A stretch of 64,000 nucleotides of DNA, taken from assembly GCA_016212095.1 (NCBI GenBank), contig JACRHH010000011.1, positions 1 to 64,000 on the forward strand. The letters are read 5' to 3'. This document shows, one piece after another, positions 25,301-33,748 of this stretch. The translations under genes and the position numbers were made by a program. The stretch's first letter is position 1. Each line of letters begins with the position of its first letter. The notes below the pieces were generated by a model. It ran no database searches. It had not been told where the DNA came from and worked only from the letters and a program-made list of their open reading frames with translations. Source of the stretch: Nitrospirota bacterium (GTDB taxonomy: Bacteria; Nitrospirota; Thermodesulfovibrionia; SZUA-242).

Positions 25301-28300
25301 GAGCGTTCCTGAAGAGCTTGAGCCACGGCGACGCCTTCAGGTCGCGCTTCATCTCCTCCGGCATCCAGCCCCACTGCCACTTCAGAAACGCGCGTTCCGG
25401 ATGCGGCATCATCGCCAGATGGCGGCCATCGGGCGAGCAGAGCGCGGCCATGCCGTCGGGCGAGCCGTTTGGGTTGAACGGATACGCGTTGGTGGGTCTG
25501 CCTTCGTCGTCGGCATAACGCACCGGCGAGAGTTTCTGTTCGATCACGGCGTCGCAGATAGCCCTGTCCGGGAAGTGAATGCGGCCCTCGCCGTGGTTCA
25601 CCCACACGCCAAGCACCGCGCCTTCCATGCCGCGAAGCAGGATGGACGGGCTGTCGAAGATCCGGACTGTTGCGAAGCGGGACTCCAGCCGTCCGGACTC
25701 GTTCCAGAGAAGCCTCGGCTGCGATGCGTCAGGCGTTCCCATGAACGGAACCCAGCCAAGCTGGGCCATAAGCTGGCAGCCGTTGCAGACTCCGAGGCTG
25801 AAAGTGTCTGTCCGGTTATAGAACCTGTCGAACATCCGCCGCAGATTCTCGTTGAACCGGATGGCCCCGGCCCAGCCCTTCGCGGAATCCATAACATCGG
25901 CAAAGCTGAATCCGCCAACAAAGGCAACGCCCCTGAAGCCGTCCAGCGCAATCCGGCCCGACAGAAGATCGGTCATCGTCACGTCCCACGCCTCGAATCC
26001 GGCCATATGAAACGCGCCCGCCATTTCGCGGTCGCCGTTGCTGCCCTCCTCGCGCACGATGGCCACTTTCGGTTTTATGCCGCGGCGCATAAGCTCCGGC
26101 GGCGTCGGCTCAGGGGTGAACGGCAGAACGTAGATCGGCCCTGTGCGAGTTCTGATGTTCTTTCGCTCCTCAAGCGCCTTGGCCGGATCGGTCTGAAACG
26201 CCTCAAGCCGAAAACTGGTTTCCTCCCAGATGTCGTGAAGCTCGATCATGTCGTCGTTCAGCGCAACACTGCCGCCGCATCGAATAACAACGCGCTTTTC
26301 CCTCGTTGTGGTTCCAAGCCTCACGACGGGCAGATTGGCAGTTGCAAGCCGCTCGACGATCTCGCCCTCGCGCTCAAGTTCAACTTCGATGACAAGGCCG
26401 AGCTCTTCCGAGAACAGCGCGGCGATAGCCTCGCCGCCTGGTGGCAAGTCGATATCAAATCCGCAGTCGCCTGCAAATGCCATCTCCAGAAGCGTGGTGA
26501 CAAGTCCGCCGTCCGAGCGGTCGTGACCGGCAAGAAGCAGTTGCTCCATGACCAGCCCCTGCATGGTACAGAACGCGCTTGCAAGAAACGCCGGATCATC
26601 CAGATCGGGCGATTCGTCGCCAACCTGCGAGAAAACCTGCGCCAGCGCCGAGCCGCCAAGCCGGTTTGCGCCATGCGCCAGATCGATGAAATAGAGCGCC
26701 GAAGCGCCGGGGCGCTTGATGTCGGGCGTGACGGTGAGCGTGATGTCGGGGCAAGTGACATAGGCCGATACTACGAGCGTTCCCGGAGATTTTACCACCT
26801 CGAAATTGGCCGAAAAATTGGCCGATCCGGCGTCTGAGTTGGCGCCGGAGTTGGCGCCGGAGTTGGCGGAATTGGCGACGCTCGACGCCGTCGGCACGAC
26901 AGCCGCCATCGATAGCGAGTCTTTGCCGCCGTCAACCGCAACGCCAAGTTTTTTCATCACATCCGCCATCGCGACAACCGCGTCGTGAAGCGCCGCGCCC
27001 TCGCCCGGAAGCTTTGCCGCCCACATCCAGTTGGCCGAACAGCGGATGTCGTCAACGCCGGTTGTCGCAGCCCAGATGATGTTCGTAAGCGCCTCGCCCA
27101 CGCTCATGCGGGCCATGGCAGCCGGGTTCACAAGCCCCTTTACCGGCTGCTCGCCAATGGCGATAGCCGCGCCCGTGACGCCGAAATATGACTGGGCTAT
27201 CACGGCCACATCCGACACTGTTAACTGAAGCGGCCCGCAGTTCTGCTGGCGGGCCACAAGGCCTGTCACGGAACGATCCACCTTGCTTGCAAGAAACCGC
27301 TTCGAGCCAACCGAAAGCAGGCGAAGCACGCGCTCCAGAGCGCCGCGCACCGTCAAGCCATCGGGCAGTTCGAGCGGTTTCAGCACCGGCTTCGCGCGAT
27401 CCATGATGAACGTCTTTTTTGGCATCTCGCCGAGCACCTTTTCGAGGTCGAGATTGACCGGCGTGGAGTCGTCCAGATCGTCGTGCAGCACGATCTTTCC
27501 GTCGCCGGTGATTCGGCCTATCAGGCTAAACGGCGTTTTCTCGCGAACGCAGATGGCGGCGAACAGATCGAGATGCTCATTCCGAACAAGCAGCGCGTTG
27601 TTCTCCTGATACTCCGCGCCCCAGATTTCGAGAACCGAAAGCGATGAATCGCCAACCGGAATGTCGCGAACCTCGATGCGTCCGCCCGCCGGATAGACAA
27701 GCTCCTTCACCACGTTGCAGTTTCCGCCCGCGCCCTGATCGTGAATGCTGACAATCGGGTTTCTCGCGCCAAGCTCCACGCAGGCGCGAATGACGCGGTT
27801 CACCTTCTGCTCCATCTCGGCGTCGCCGCGCTGAACGGCGTTGAAATCGAGTTCAGCCGCGTTTTCGCCCTGAATCATGCTGGAAGCCGCGCCGCCGCCC
27901 ATGCCTATGCGATAGGCCGGGCCGCCGATCTTCACCACCCACATTCCGGGTTCAGGCTGGCTTTTTTCGGCATGTCGTGCATCCATCTGGCCAACGCCGC
28001 CGGTGAACATGATCGGTTTTATCCACTCGCGCCGCTCTCCGCCCGGCAGCCGCATTCCAAACGAGCGCGTCATGCCCTGAATTACAGGCTCGCCGAACTT
28101 GTTGCCATAGTCGGAAGCGCCGTTGCTTGCCTCGATCTCGATCTCAAGCGGAGACGCGAGGTTGCCCGGATAATTAAATGATGAGTTTTCCCACGGAAGC
28201 TCATATCCGGGAATACGCAGATTGCCCACGCAGTAAGCGGCAGTTCCGGCTGTCACCACGCCGCCTGTTCCGGTTGCCTGAACGTCGCGGATTCTGCCGC

Positions 28301-29285
28301 CCGTTCCGGTTTCAGCGCCCGGAAACGGAGCAACGCCGGTTGGGAAATTGTGCGTCTCGGCAGTAAATATGATGTGGTACGTGCTGTCCGATTCCGTGAA
28401 TGCGGAAGGGCTTCCCGGCTCGGACGGCGCGAAAGCCTGAATGTCGAAACCGCGTATCGCGCTTGAATTGTCCTTGAAGGCGATTATCGAATTGTTCGGA
28501 TTCGCGCGCCACGTATCCTTCACCATCTTCAGAAGCGAATCCGGCATCGCCACGCCGTCGATAACCAGATTGCCCTGAAAGAACCAGTGGCGCGAATGCT
28601 CAGAGTTCGACTGGCCCATGTCGAAGCACTCAACGTTGGTGGGATTGCGTCCGATGTCCTCGGCGAAAAGCCTTGTGTAGTAGTCCAGATCGCGCTCGTC
28701 GAATCCAAGCCCTATCTCGCGGTTGATGCGTTCAAGAGCCGATCGCCCTTCCTCGATCACCGGAACCGTGAATACCGGAGCCGGTTTCATGCCGATGTCG
28801 AATGTAAGCAGTCTGGCTCCGTAGCGTGTTTCGGTCATCCGGTCGTGAACAAGAGACAGGAAGCGGCTTACGGCGGCGTGATCGAGGCGGGTTTTTCCGT
28901 CATTGGCGTCATTGGTTATGATCCTGTAGCGACGCGAACGCTCGATTCGCGAGATTTTGGTGATGCCGCATGAATGGAATATCGAAACCGCGTTTGTTGA
29001 CCACGCCGTCGAGAAATTGAGGCGCGGCCCGACCTCGATAACCTGATCCGTGTCGTCGAAAAAGCTCGTCTCGGAAAAGCCGCCCTGATCGGACACCTCC
29101 GAAAGAAGCCACGCAACGGTATTCACCTCGCCCACGGTGAGCGGAGTATCGGCCCATACGTAGAAGCACAACTCCGTCTCGATGTCGGCGATGGCGGACG
29201 ACACATCGCGGTGCGCGCGCTCGATCAGGCGCGTTGTTTTCGAAATCGACAGGCCGGGAATTCTGTGAAAATAATACATGCTCAT
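25272..29285 (-). CDS. purL: Phosphoribosylformylglycinamidine synthase, long single-chain form
   Basis: Converts FGAR plus glutamine to FGAM in purine synthesis. 1337 residues: N-terminal PurS-like part (YYFHRIPGLSISKTTRLIE), two AIRS-type synthase halves (FKDNSSAIRGF, TAETHNFPTGVAPFPGAETGTGGRIRD, SIHDQGAGGNCNVVKELV), and a C-terminal class I glutaminase with Cys in LGVCNGCQLMAQLGW, then NHGEGRIHF and MMPHPERAFLKW. The long form is typical of Gammaproteobacteria and some other diderms. ATG 29285 is chosen (GAGG upstream); the longer frame to 29357 is translated from a repeat. A short Asn-Ser-Ala repeat interrupts the second synthase half. Confidence 0.96.
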   Translation of the reverse strand: MSMYYFHRIPGLSISKTTRLIERAHRDVSSAIADIETELCFYVWADTPLTVGEVNTVAWLLSEVSDQGGFSETSFFDDTDQVIEVGPRLNFSTAWSTNAVSIFHSCGITKISRIERSRRYRIITNDANDGKTRLDHAAVSRFLSLVHDRMTETRYGARLLTFDIGMKPAPVFTVPVIEEGRSALERINREIGLGFDERDLDYYTRLFAEDIGRNPTNVECFDMGQSNSEHSRHWFFQGNLVIDGVAMPDSLLKMVKDTWRANPNNSIIAFKDNSSAIRGFDIQAFAPSEPGSPSAFTESDSTYHIIFTAETHNFPTGVAPFPGAETGTGGRIRDVQATGTGGVVTAGTAAYCVGNLRIPGYELPWENSSFNYPGNLASPLEIEIEASNGASDYGNKFGEPVIQGMTRSFGMRLPGGERREWIKPIMFTGGVGQMDARHAEKSQPEPGMWVVKIGGPAYRIGMGGGAASSMIQGENAAELDFNAVQRGDAEMEQKVNRVIRACVELGARNPIVSIHDQGAGGNCNVVKELVYPAGGRIEVRDIPVGDSSLSVLEIWGAEYQENNALLVRNEHLDLFAAICVREKTPFSLIGRITGDGKIVLHDDLDDSTPVNLDLEKVLGEMPKKTFIMDRAKPVLKPLELPDGLTVRGALERVLRLLSVGSKRFLASKVDRSVTGLVARQQNCGPLQLTVSDVAVIAQSYFGVTGAAIAIGEQPVKGLVNPAAMARMSVGEALTNIIWAATTGVDDIRCSANWMWAAKLPGEGAALHDAVVAMADVMKKLGVAVDGGKDSLSMAAVVPTASSVANSANSGANSGANSDAGSANFSANFEVVKSPGTLVVSAYVTCPDITLTVTPDIKRPGASALYFIDLAHGANRLGGSALAQVFSQVGDESPDLDDPAFLASAFCTMQGLVMEQLLLAGHDRSDGGLVTTLLEMAFAGDCGFDIDLPPGGEAIAALFSEELGLVIEVELEREGEIVERLATANLPVVRLGTTTREKRVVIRCGGSVALNDDMIELHDIWEETSFRLEAFQTDPAKALEERKNIRTRTGPIYVLPFTPEPTPPELMRRGIKPKVAIVREEGSNGDREMAGAFHMAGFEAWDVTMTDLLSGRIALDGFRGVAFVGGFSFADVMDSAKGWAGAIRFNENLRRMFDRFYNRTDTFSLGVCNGCQLMAQLGWVPFMGTPDASQPRLLWNESGRLESRFATVRIFDSPSILLRGMEGAVLGVWVNHGEGRIHFPDRAICDAVIEQKLSPVRYADDEGRPTNAYPFNPNGSPDGMAALCSPDGRHLAMMPHPERAFLKWQWGWMPEEMKRDLKASPWLKLFRNARAWCDETGR
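26803..26877 (-). repeat. In-frame 12-bp tandem repeat inside purL
   Basis: GAGTTGGCGCCG at 26836-26847 and 26848-26859, with degenerate copies on both sides. It encodes ANSGANSGANSDAGSANFSA, a low-complexity insert between conserved segments VVPTAS and VVKSPGTLVVSAY. The frame is maintained. Confidence 0.7.
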
Positions 29286-29331
29286 CTGTTGCGATATACC
29301 TCGTTGTAGCTGTGTAAAAACCCCTCCCTCA

Positions 29332-29354
29332 CCCTCCCCGTGGCAAGGGGAGGG
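29332..29354. repeat. GC-rich palindrome upstream of purL
   Basis: CCCTCCCC, six bases, GGGGAGGG with surrounding CCTC-rich sequence. It resembles the CCCTCTCC repeats at the end of gpsA. It lies between the LPP20-like gene end and the purL start and probably acts as a terminator. Confidence 0.5.
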
Positions 29355-29392
29355 CATTGGTGGGGTAACGCGATTTTATTCGACGGATGATT

Positions 29393-30424
29393 TTACTTGA
29401 AAAGCTCGTTCAGTTCCATGGAGATGTCGCTTGCCACCTTGCGCACGGACTTCCTGGCCGCCTCTTTTGCGTCTACATGGGATGTGCGGACAAACTTCGT
29501 CACCGCCGCGACATCCTCGCCCGTGCCGACATCCTTCAATGTTGCCGTGGCCTCCGCGCGCGAAAACTTCCAGCCCGGATTGTTAATATCAAGCGGTCTG
29601 GCGGTAACGGTTGCAGTAACAAGGAGGTCTGCCGAGGCTCGTCCTTCGGCTATCCGGAATCCGGAAGCTGTAAGCTGCGAGGCAAGCGCGTCGCGCATGA
29701 TGTCGGCCTCGTCACCGGTTGCCTCGATGAACAGCGTAACCTCCGATTTCACAGCCGCCCGGTCTTTAAGGATCTGCGCCATGTCGTAGGGAAGCGGCGG
29801 CGTCTGAGCGCCGATCACGCGAAGGCGGGAGGCGAAAACGGCGCGCTCAAGCCAGAAACCCTCGATCGCGGCCAAGGCGCGAAACCGGGCGAATCGGCTT
29901 TTCAGGTTGTCGATCGCGGCAAGCTCGGCTGATGCGCGGTCGTCGAGCTCCTTCACCTTGCCGCCCCACGAAGCGCGGGCGTCGGCCCGGTTCAGCACCG
30001 CAAGAGCATGAAACATGCGCTCGGAGTCATTGAACCAGACATCCTTCGCCTGCACGCCCTCGAACGCCATTTTCGATGTAACGCGAACCTTTTCGCGAAC
30101 CTCCTGCGTGAAAGCCTCGGTTGCCTTCGACGCGCCTTTTCGCTGATACACGGAAGACATCGTGTCGGATGTTTCGCTCACAACCTTCGCCTCGAAGATT
30201 CTCCCAAGCTCGGCAAGCGCCCTGTCCTTGGCTTCGGCCTCCGACTGCCCGCTTCCCTCGGCTGTCATGTACTCGGCGTCGGGATAATGCGCGGCAGACC
30301 TTGCAGCCTGTTTCGTCTGCGCCTGCTGATCGGCCTTCTTATCCGCCGCCATATCCGCGCCGGTTGTCAGACAGCCGCCGAGAACTGCGAACAACACTAT
30401 CGGCATGAATTTCATAAATCGCAT
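29393..30424 (-). CDS. LPP20-family lipoprotein, larger form
   Basis: 343-residue lipoprotein: signal peptide with lipobox LGGC (FMPIVLFAVLGGCLTTG), an LPP20-like domain (AEGSGQSEAEAKDRALAELGRIFEAKVVSE) at about 55-150, and a C-terminal LPP20/CsgG-like half (ITLFIEATGDEAD... VTATVTARPLD, EDVAAVTKFVRTSHVDAKEAA). The start at 30424 fits the lipoprotein signal and avoids overlap with the COG3014 gene, whose stop is 21 bp upstream. Third gene of a lpoB-COG3014-LPP20 set that recurs in many diderms without an assigned process. Confidence 0.78.
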   Translation of the reverse strand: MRFMKFMPIVLFAVLGGCLTTGADMAADKKADQQAQTKQAARSAAHYPDAEYMTAEGSGQSEAEAKDRALAELGRIFEAKVVSETSDTMSSVYQRKGASKATEAFTQEVREKVRVTSKMAFEGVQAKDVWFNDSERMFHALAVLNRADARASWGGKVKELDDRASAELAAIDNLKSRFARFRALAAIEGFWLERAVFASRLRVIGAQTPPLPYDMAQILKDRAAVKSEVTLFIEATGDEADIMRDALASQLTASGFRIAEGRASADLLVTATVTARPLDINNPGWKFSRAEATATLKDVGTGEDVAAVTKFVRTSHVDAKEAARKSVRKVASDISMELNELFK

Positions 30425-30444
30425 AACCGGAAATCCTCCAATCG

Positions 30445-31776
30445 TCATCTATACATCGTGTCGAGAAACACAAACTTCGTCTCGCCGGCTCGCGCGTCCA
30501 CCGCTCCAAGCGGGGTTGTCCAGCCGCGGGCCTCGCCGTAAAGAGTGTAATTTCCGGGCGGAACAAACGCCGACGAGAGATATATGCGCGCCGGAAGCGT
30601 GCGCCATGTGCGCGTGTCGGCCTTTTCAAGGAAGATGTTGCCGATGTTCATCATCTGTTTCACAAGAAGCTGCGTGTTCTGGTCGTTCGACGACGAACGC
30701 GCCGTCGCCTCGATAAGCGCCTGCTTGGCAATCGCCCGCGCTATAGTCTTGGCGATCACCCTGCCCTTGCGGTCATCGAGATTCTTCATCGCGATCTTCT
30801 CCACGTCGTCGGCCAGAAACGATGTCCCCTTGTGATCTGAAGCGCCATCCGATTTGGCAATCAGGGTTGCCGGGCCGCGCCCTGACGGAACAGCGGCGAA
30901 GCGAGGAAACGCAATGGTGAGCGGCCCTATCTGGCTCGAAACGATAAGCTTGTCCTCTTCCTTCCGTGGCGCGCGTCCGTCGAACTGGATAAGCACAAGC
31001 CGCGCCTTCTGCCTGACATCGGAATGCGGCGGCGCGTTAATGTTGCCGAAAGCGCCACGGTATTCGTTCAGATCGTCGTTATGCCCCAGCTTCGCAGCTA
31101 GCCGCATCAGGTCGGCTTTCAACGAATCGGGCAACGGCGTCTGGTAATTCTTGCCGTAGTCCTGATAAGCCTCGTAGGCCTTGCGATAGTCGATGTACGC
31201 GTCGCTCAGTTCCCCGCGCGATTCATACAGAATGCCGCCCAGATAGCGGCCAAAAGCGTCTTCCTTGTAGACATTCTTGTCCTTGTCGTACTTCTGGTTA
31301 AAAAGGCCAAGCTTTTCGTCGAGCCTGCGGCATTCCACCAGAGCCTCGTCGGTCTGGCCCATCAGGATGTAATCCACCGCGGCAACCATGTTTATCATGG
31401 CGCGCTCGTAATCCTCGCCGCTGTAATCCTGCATGTAGTCGCTGGTAACGTATGTGGAAAGCTCCTTGGTGACGCTGGTTGTCCAGAGCTTTTCCGAAAG
31501 CTCGTCTGCCTCCTGAAGAGTTTTGGCGCTTTCGCCGTACTTGCCGCAGAGCATGTTGACCATGCCCTTGTCGAGAAGATACACAAGTTTTGTGTTAACG
31601 CCGTAATCCCAGTTCAGCCCCTTGTCAGCGCCGTTTTTGGCGTAGTAATCGACGGCAGGGCCGCACTGGCCGGTGGCAAGCTGGGTTTCCAGCTTCGTGT
31701 AATGCTCGGCGCTTATGCCGCAACCGCCTGCAAAAAGCGCCAGAGCCAGTAATGCAAACGCGCGCAGCCGCTTCAT
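30445..31776 (-). CDS. COG3014-family TPR lipoprotein
   Basis: 443-residue lipoprotein with lipobox FAGGC at about residue 19. The N-terminal part (30-260) is built of TPR-like helices (YLLDKGMVNMLCGKYGESAKTLQEAD, DAFGRYLGGILYESRGELSDAYIDYRKAYEAY). The second half (DVRQKARLVLIQFDGRAPRKEEDKLIV..., LPARIYLSSAFVPPGNYTL) is the typical COG3014 beta-rich region. The start at 31776 gives a normal signal and follows the lpoB stop by 13 bp. Function unknown; association with LpoB suggests an outer-membrane-linked assembly or peptidoglycan role. Confidence 0.8.
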   Translation of the reverse strand: MKRLRAFALLALALFAGGCGISAEHYTKLETQLATGQCGPAVDYYAKNGADKGLNWDYGVNTKLVYLLDKGMVNMLCGKYGESAKTLQEADELSEKLWTTSVTKELSTYVTSDYMQDYSGEDYERAMINMVAAVDYILMGQTDEALVECRRLDEKLGLFNQKYDKDKNVYKEDAFGRYLGGILYESRGELSDAYIDYRKAYEAYQDYGKNYQTPLPDSLKADLMRLAAKLGHNDDLNEYRGAFGNINAPPHSDVRQKARLVLIQFDGRAPRKEEDKLIVSSQIGPLTIAFPRFAAVPSGRGPATLIAKSDGASDHKGTSFLADDVEKIAMKNLDDRKGRVIAKTIARAIAKQALIEATARSSSNDQNTQLLVKQMMNIGNIFLEKADTRTWRTLPARIYLSSAFVPPGNYTLYGEARGWTTPLGAVDARAGETKFVFLDTMYR

Positions 31777-31789
31777 CGCGAAGCCGCCG

Positions 31790-32395
31790 CTACAGCCCAA
31801 ACCTGCTCTGCGAAACGAACTTTTTTATCTTCTTCTCGCCGATCCAGGCCTTGCGGTTGTTTTTAAGGTCGATAAGCTCCAGATTCACCTGATAGAACAC
31901 AACGCTCTTGCCCTCAACCTGATCGGTTATCGAGCTTATCACGCCCTTCATCATGTAGTCGGCTCCGATCTCTTGTCCGGCCTCCTTGGCGGTCTCCTCA
32001 GCGGCATGTTTCGACATGTCCAGCCTTTCCTCGCGCACTTCCTCGCGCTCCGACTTGCTGGCCACGAAATCGACCTGTCCGGAGTTGATGAACGCTCGCT
32101 CAAGGTCTTTCGTGAACGTCTGGGTGCTGATGTGCTCGCGGCTCTGGTTTACAACCGTGCCAACGATCACAACCGGCGGCTTGCCGCTTTTCGACGAAGC
32201 TGATGCAAGCCACGGCCTGCTCAGGCAGTCCTTTATCATCTCCTCCGACACCATGCGCGAGTCTGTGTCGTTCCACTTGCCGCTCAGATCCACCGTCTCG
32301 GCCACATCCATCCGCTTGACGGACGTGGTGGCACAACCGGATGCAAACAGCACGGCAACGCAGACCAGCAACGAAAACAGCAATCCCTTACGCAT
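31790..32395 (-). CDS. LpoB-family lipoprotein (penicillin-binding-protein activator type)
   Basis: 201-residue lipoprotein: lipobox ASGC at about residue 20, then the LpoB pattern LSGKWNDTDSRMVSEEMIKDCLSRPW, VVIVGTVVNQSREHISTQTFTKDLERAFINSG and GADYMMKGVISSITDQVEGKSVVFYQVNLELIDL. Its fold is CsgG-like. In E. coli LpoB reaches from the outer membrane to activate PBP1b; the N-terminal disordered linker needed for that is short here. Strong RBS AAGGAGG. First gene of a three-lipoprotein operon with its own promoter. Confidence 0.85.
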   Translation of the reverse strand: MRKGLLFSLLVCVAVLFASGCATTSVKRMDVAETVDLSGKWNDTDSRMVSEEMIKDCLSRPWLASASSKSGKPPVVIVGTVVNQSREHISTQTFTKDLERAFINSGQVDFVASKSEREEVREERLDMSKHAAEETAKEAGQEIGADYMMKGVISSITDQVEGKSVVFYQVNLELIDLKNNRKAWIGEKKIKKFVSQSRFGL

Positions 32396-32455
32396 AACAA
32401 TCCTCCTTGAAGTAATTGTGAAAACCTTTTACGAAACGCTTCATTTATTCATGGA

Positions 32456-32483
32456 ATTATACATCGGAACAGGTTAAAGACAA
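32456..32483 (-). promoter_or_regulatory. Promoter for the lpoB-COG3014-LPP20 operon
   Basis: Minus-strand TTGTCT (32478-32483), 16-bp spacer, TATAAT (32456-32461), about 60 bp upstream of lpoB. It implies separate transcription from the M48-cyclase genes. Confidence 0.45.
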
Positions 32484-32494
32484 TGCAGCGAAGC

Positions 32495-33748
32495 CTACCT
32501 CGCCCCGCCCGCATTCTCCGCAAACCGCGCGCGCCTGTCGTCGGCCTTCTTTTTCGCGCCCGGCGATTTTACCACGGTATTCAGCCGTTCCACACGAACC
32601 GCCTCGGACGGATGGCTTGCGTAGGCGGTTGTCGCGCCGCTTATGCGCTCAAGAAACTCAACCGACGCGCCCGGCGGATAGCCTGCCGACGCCGCAAGCG
32701 CCGCGCCCTGTTCATCCGCCTCGAATTCGTAAGCCTGAAGCCTTCCCTTCACCAGTCCGGCGTACATGTCGTCGATCATCGCCGAAAGCTCCGCCTGCAC
32801 CTTCTCGTCGCCCTTGTCCCTGCCAAGCTTGTCCAGTTCAACATCGAGCGCATCCATCGCCTCCGACGTGTCTATTCGCTCCTTCTGAACCTTCATCTCC
32901 TTTAATCCATGTCGAAGTGCGATGTGCGATATTTCGTGCGCCAGCACAAACGCAAGCTCCGCCTCGTTCCTCATGGCCCGGATTGCGCCGGTTGAAACGA
33001 TCACATACCCGCCCGGAAGCGCGAATGAAAGAACCGTGTCGGTTTTTGCCACTATGTAAGTGAACCTCTCATCGTAAAACCCGGTGTGGTTCTGGACGTG
33101 AAGGCCAACCAGAGCAACGTATTTTCGCAGGCTGGGGCTGCCGTCCGGCGGAAATTTGGCAAGCAGTTGAAGCGCAACACCGCGCCCGGTGTCGCGCTCG
33201 CCCGGCGCGAAGTAAAACGCGCCGCCCTTATGCTTGGCCACAGCCGAGCGCGGAAACGTTTTTTCGAACGCCTCGGCCTCCTTTGGTGTAAACGGCGGAA
33301 GTTCGAGCTGCTGAAGCGCGTCCACGTCGTAGCCGCGCTGGCTGGCCACGCGCATGAGCGACGGCTCAACCGGCACAAGCCCGCGAGTGGCTGCGGTTGA
33401 GGCGGTGGACGACACCTTGCCGCCGAACCCCTTCGACTCGCCCGCGCTGTAACGGGCCGAAGCGGACGCGCCCGACGGGTTTTCGAGCGCCTTCTTGCTT
33501 AAAAAGCCGCTCAACGCGCCTTCAACGCGCATCCACCTGCCGTCGTCCTCGGTAACCTTGAATCTGTCGCCCGCTTTTGTGAAGCCCACGGCGTCGTAAA
33601 AAGCGCCGGGGCCGGATCGGACAGGAACCCCGGCGTTGGAAACTTTAACCTCGCTTGCTGCAATTGCGGGTGAATGACCAAGAGCAACAAGCACAATCGC
33701 GCATAAGGCGGCAACAATCGATAACAGCTTATACTCGCTTGATTTCAT
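32495..33748 (-). CDS. Secreted M48-family metalloprotease with SH3 domain
   Basis: 417-residue exported protein: signal peptide ending about residue 31 (SPAIAAS), bacterial SH3 domain (about 33-90: VPVRSGPGAFYDAVGFTKAGDRFKV), linker, then an M48 peptidase domain with zinc ligands in FVLAHEISHIALRHG and the third ligand Glu in EFEADEQGAALAASAGYPP. The C-terminal HPSEAVRVERL is also typical. Related to BepA/LoiP/YfgC-type periplasmic quality-control proteases. It overlaps the upstream adenylate cyclase gene by ATGA, so the two are probably translated together. Confidence 0.9.
   Translation of the reverse strand: MKSSEYKLLSIVAALCAIVLVALGHSPAIAASEVKVSNAGVPVRSGPGAFYDAVGFTKAGDRFKVTEDDGRWMRVEGALSGFLSKKALENPSGASASARYSAGESKGFGGKVSSTASTAATRGLVPVEPSLMRVASQRGYDVDALQQLELPPFTPKEAEAFEKTFPRSAVAKHKGGAFYFAPGERDTGRGVALQLLAKFPPDGSPSLRKYVALVGLHVQNHTGFYDERFTYIVAKTDTVLSFALPGGYVIVSTGAIRAMRNEAELAFVLAHEISHIALRHGLKEMKVQKERIDTSEAMDALDVELDKLGRDKGDEKVQAELSAMIDDMYAGLVKGRLQAYEFEADEQGAALAASAGYPPGASVEFLERISGATTAYASHPSEAVRVERLNTVVKSPGAKKKADDRRARFAENAGGAR

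Noticed and set aside
25140-26837. 565-codon plus-strand open frame
   Set aside because: Antisense to purL, which has all family motifs; the frame encodes a His/Arg-rich sequence without domain features, typical of GC-rich shadow frames.
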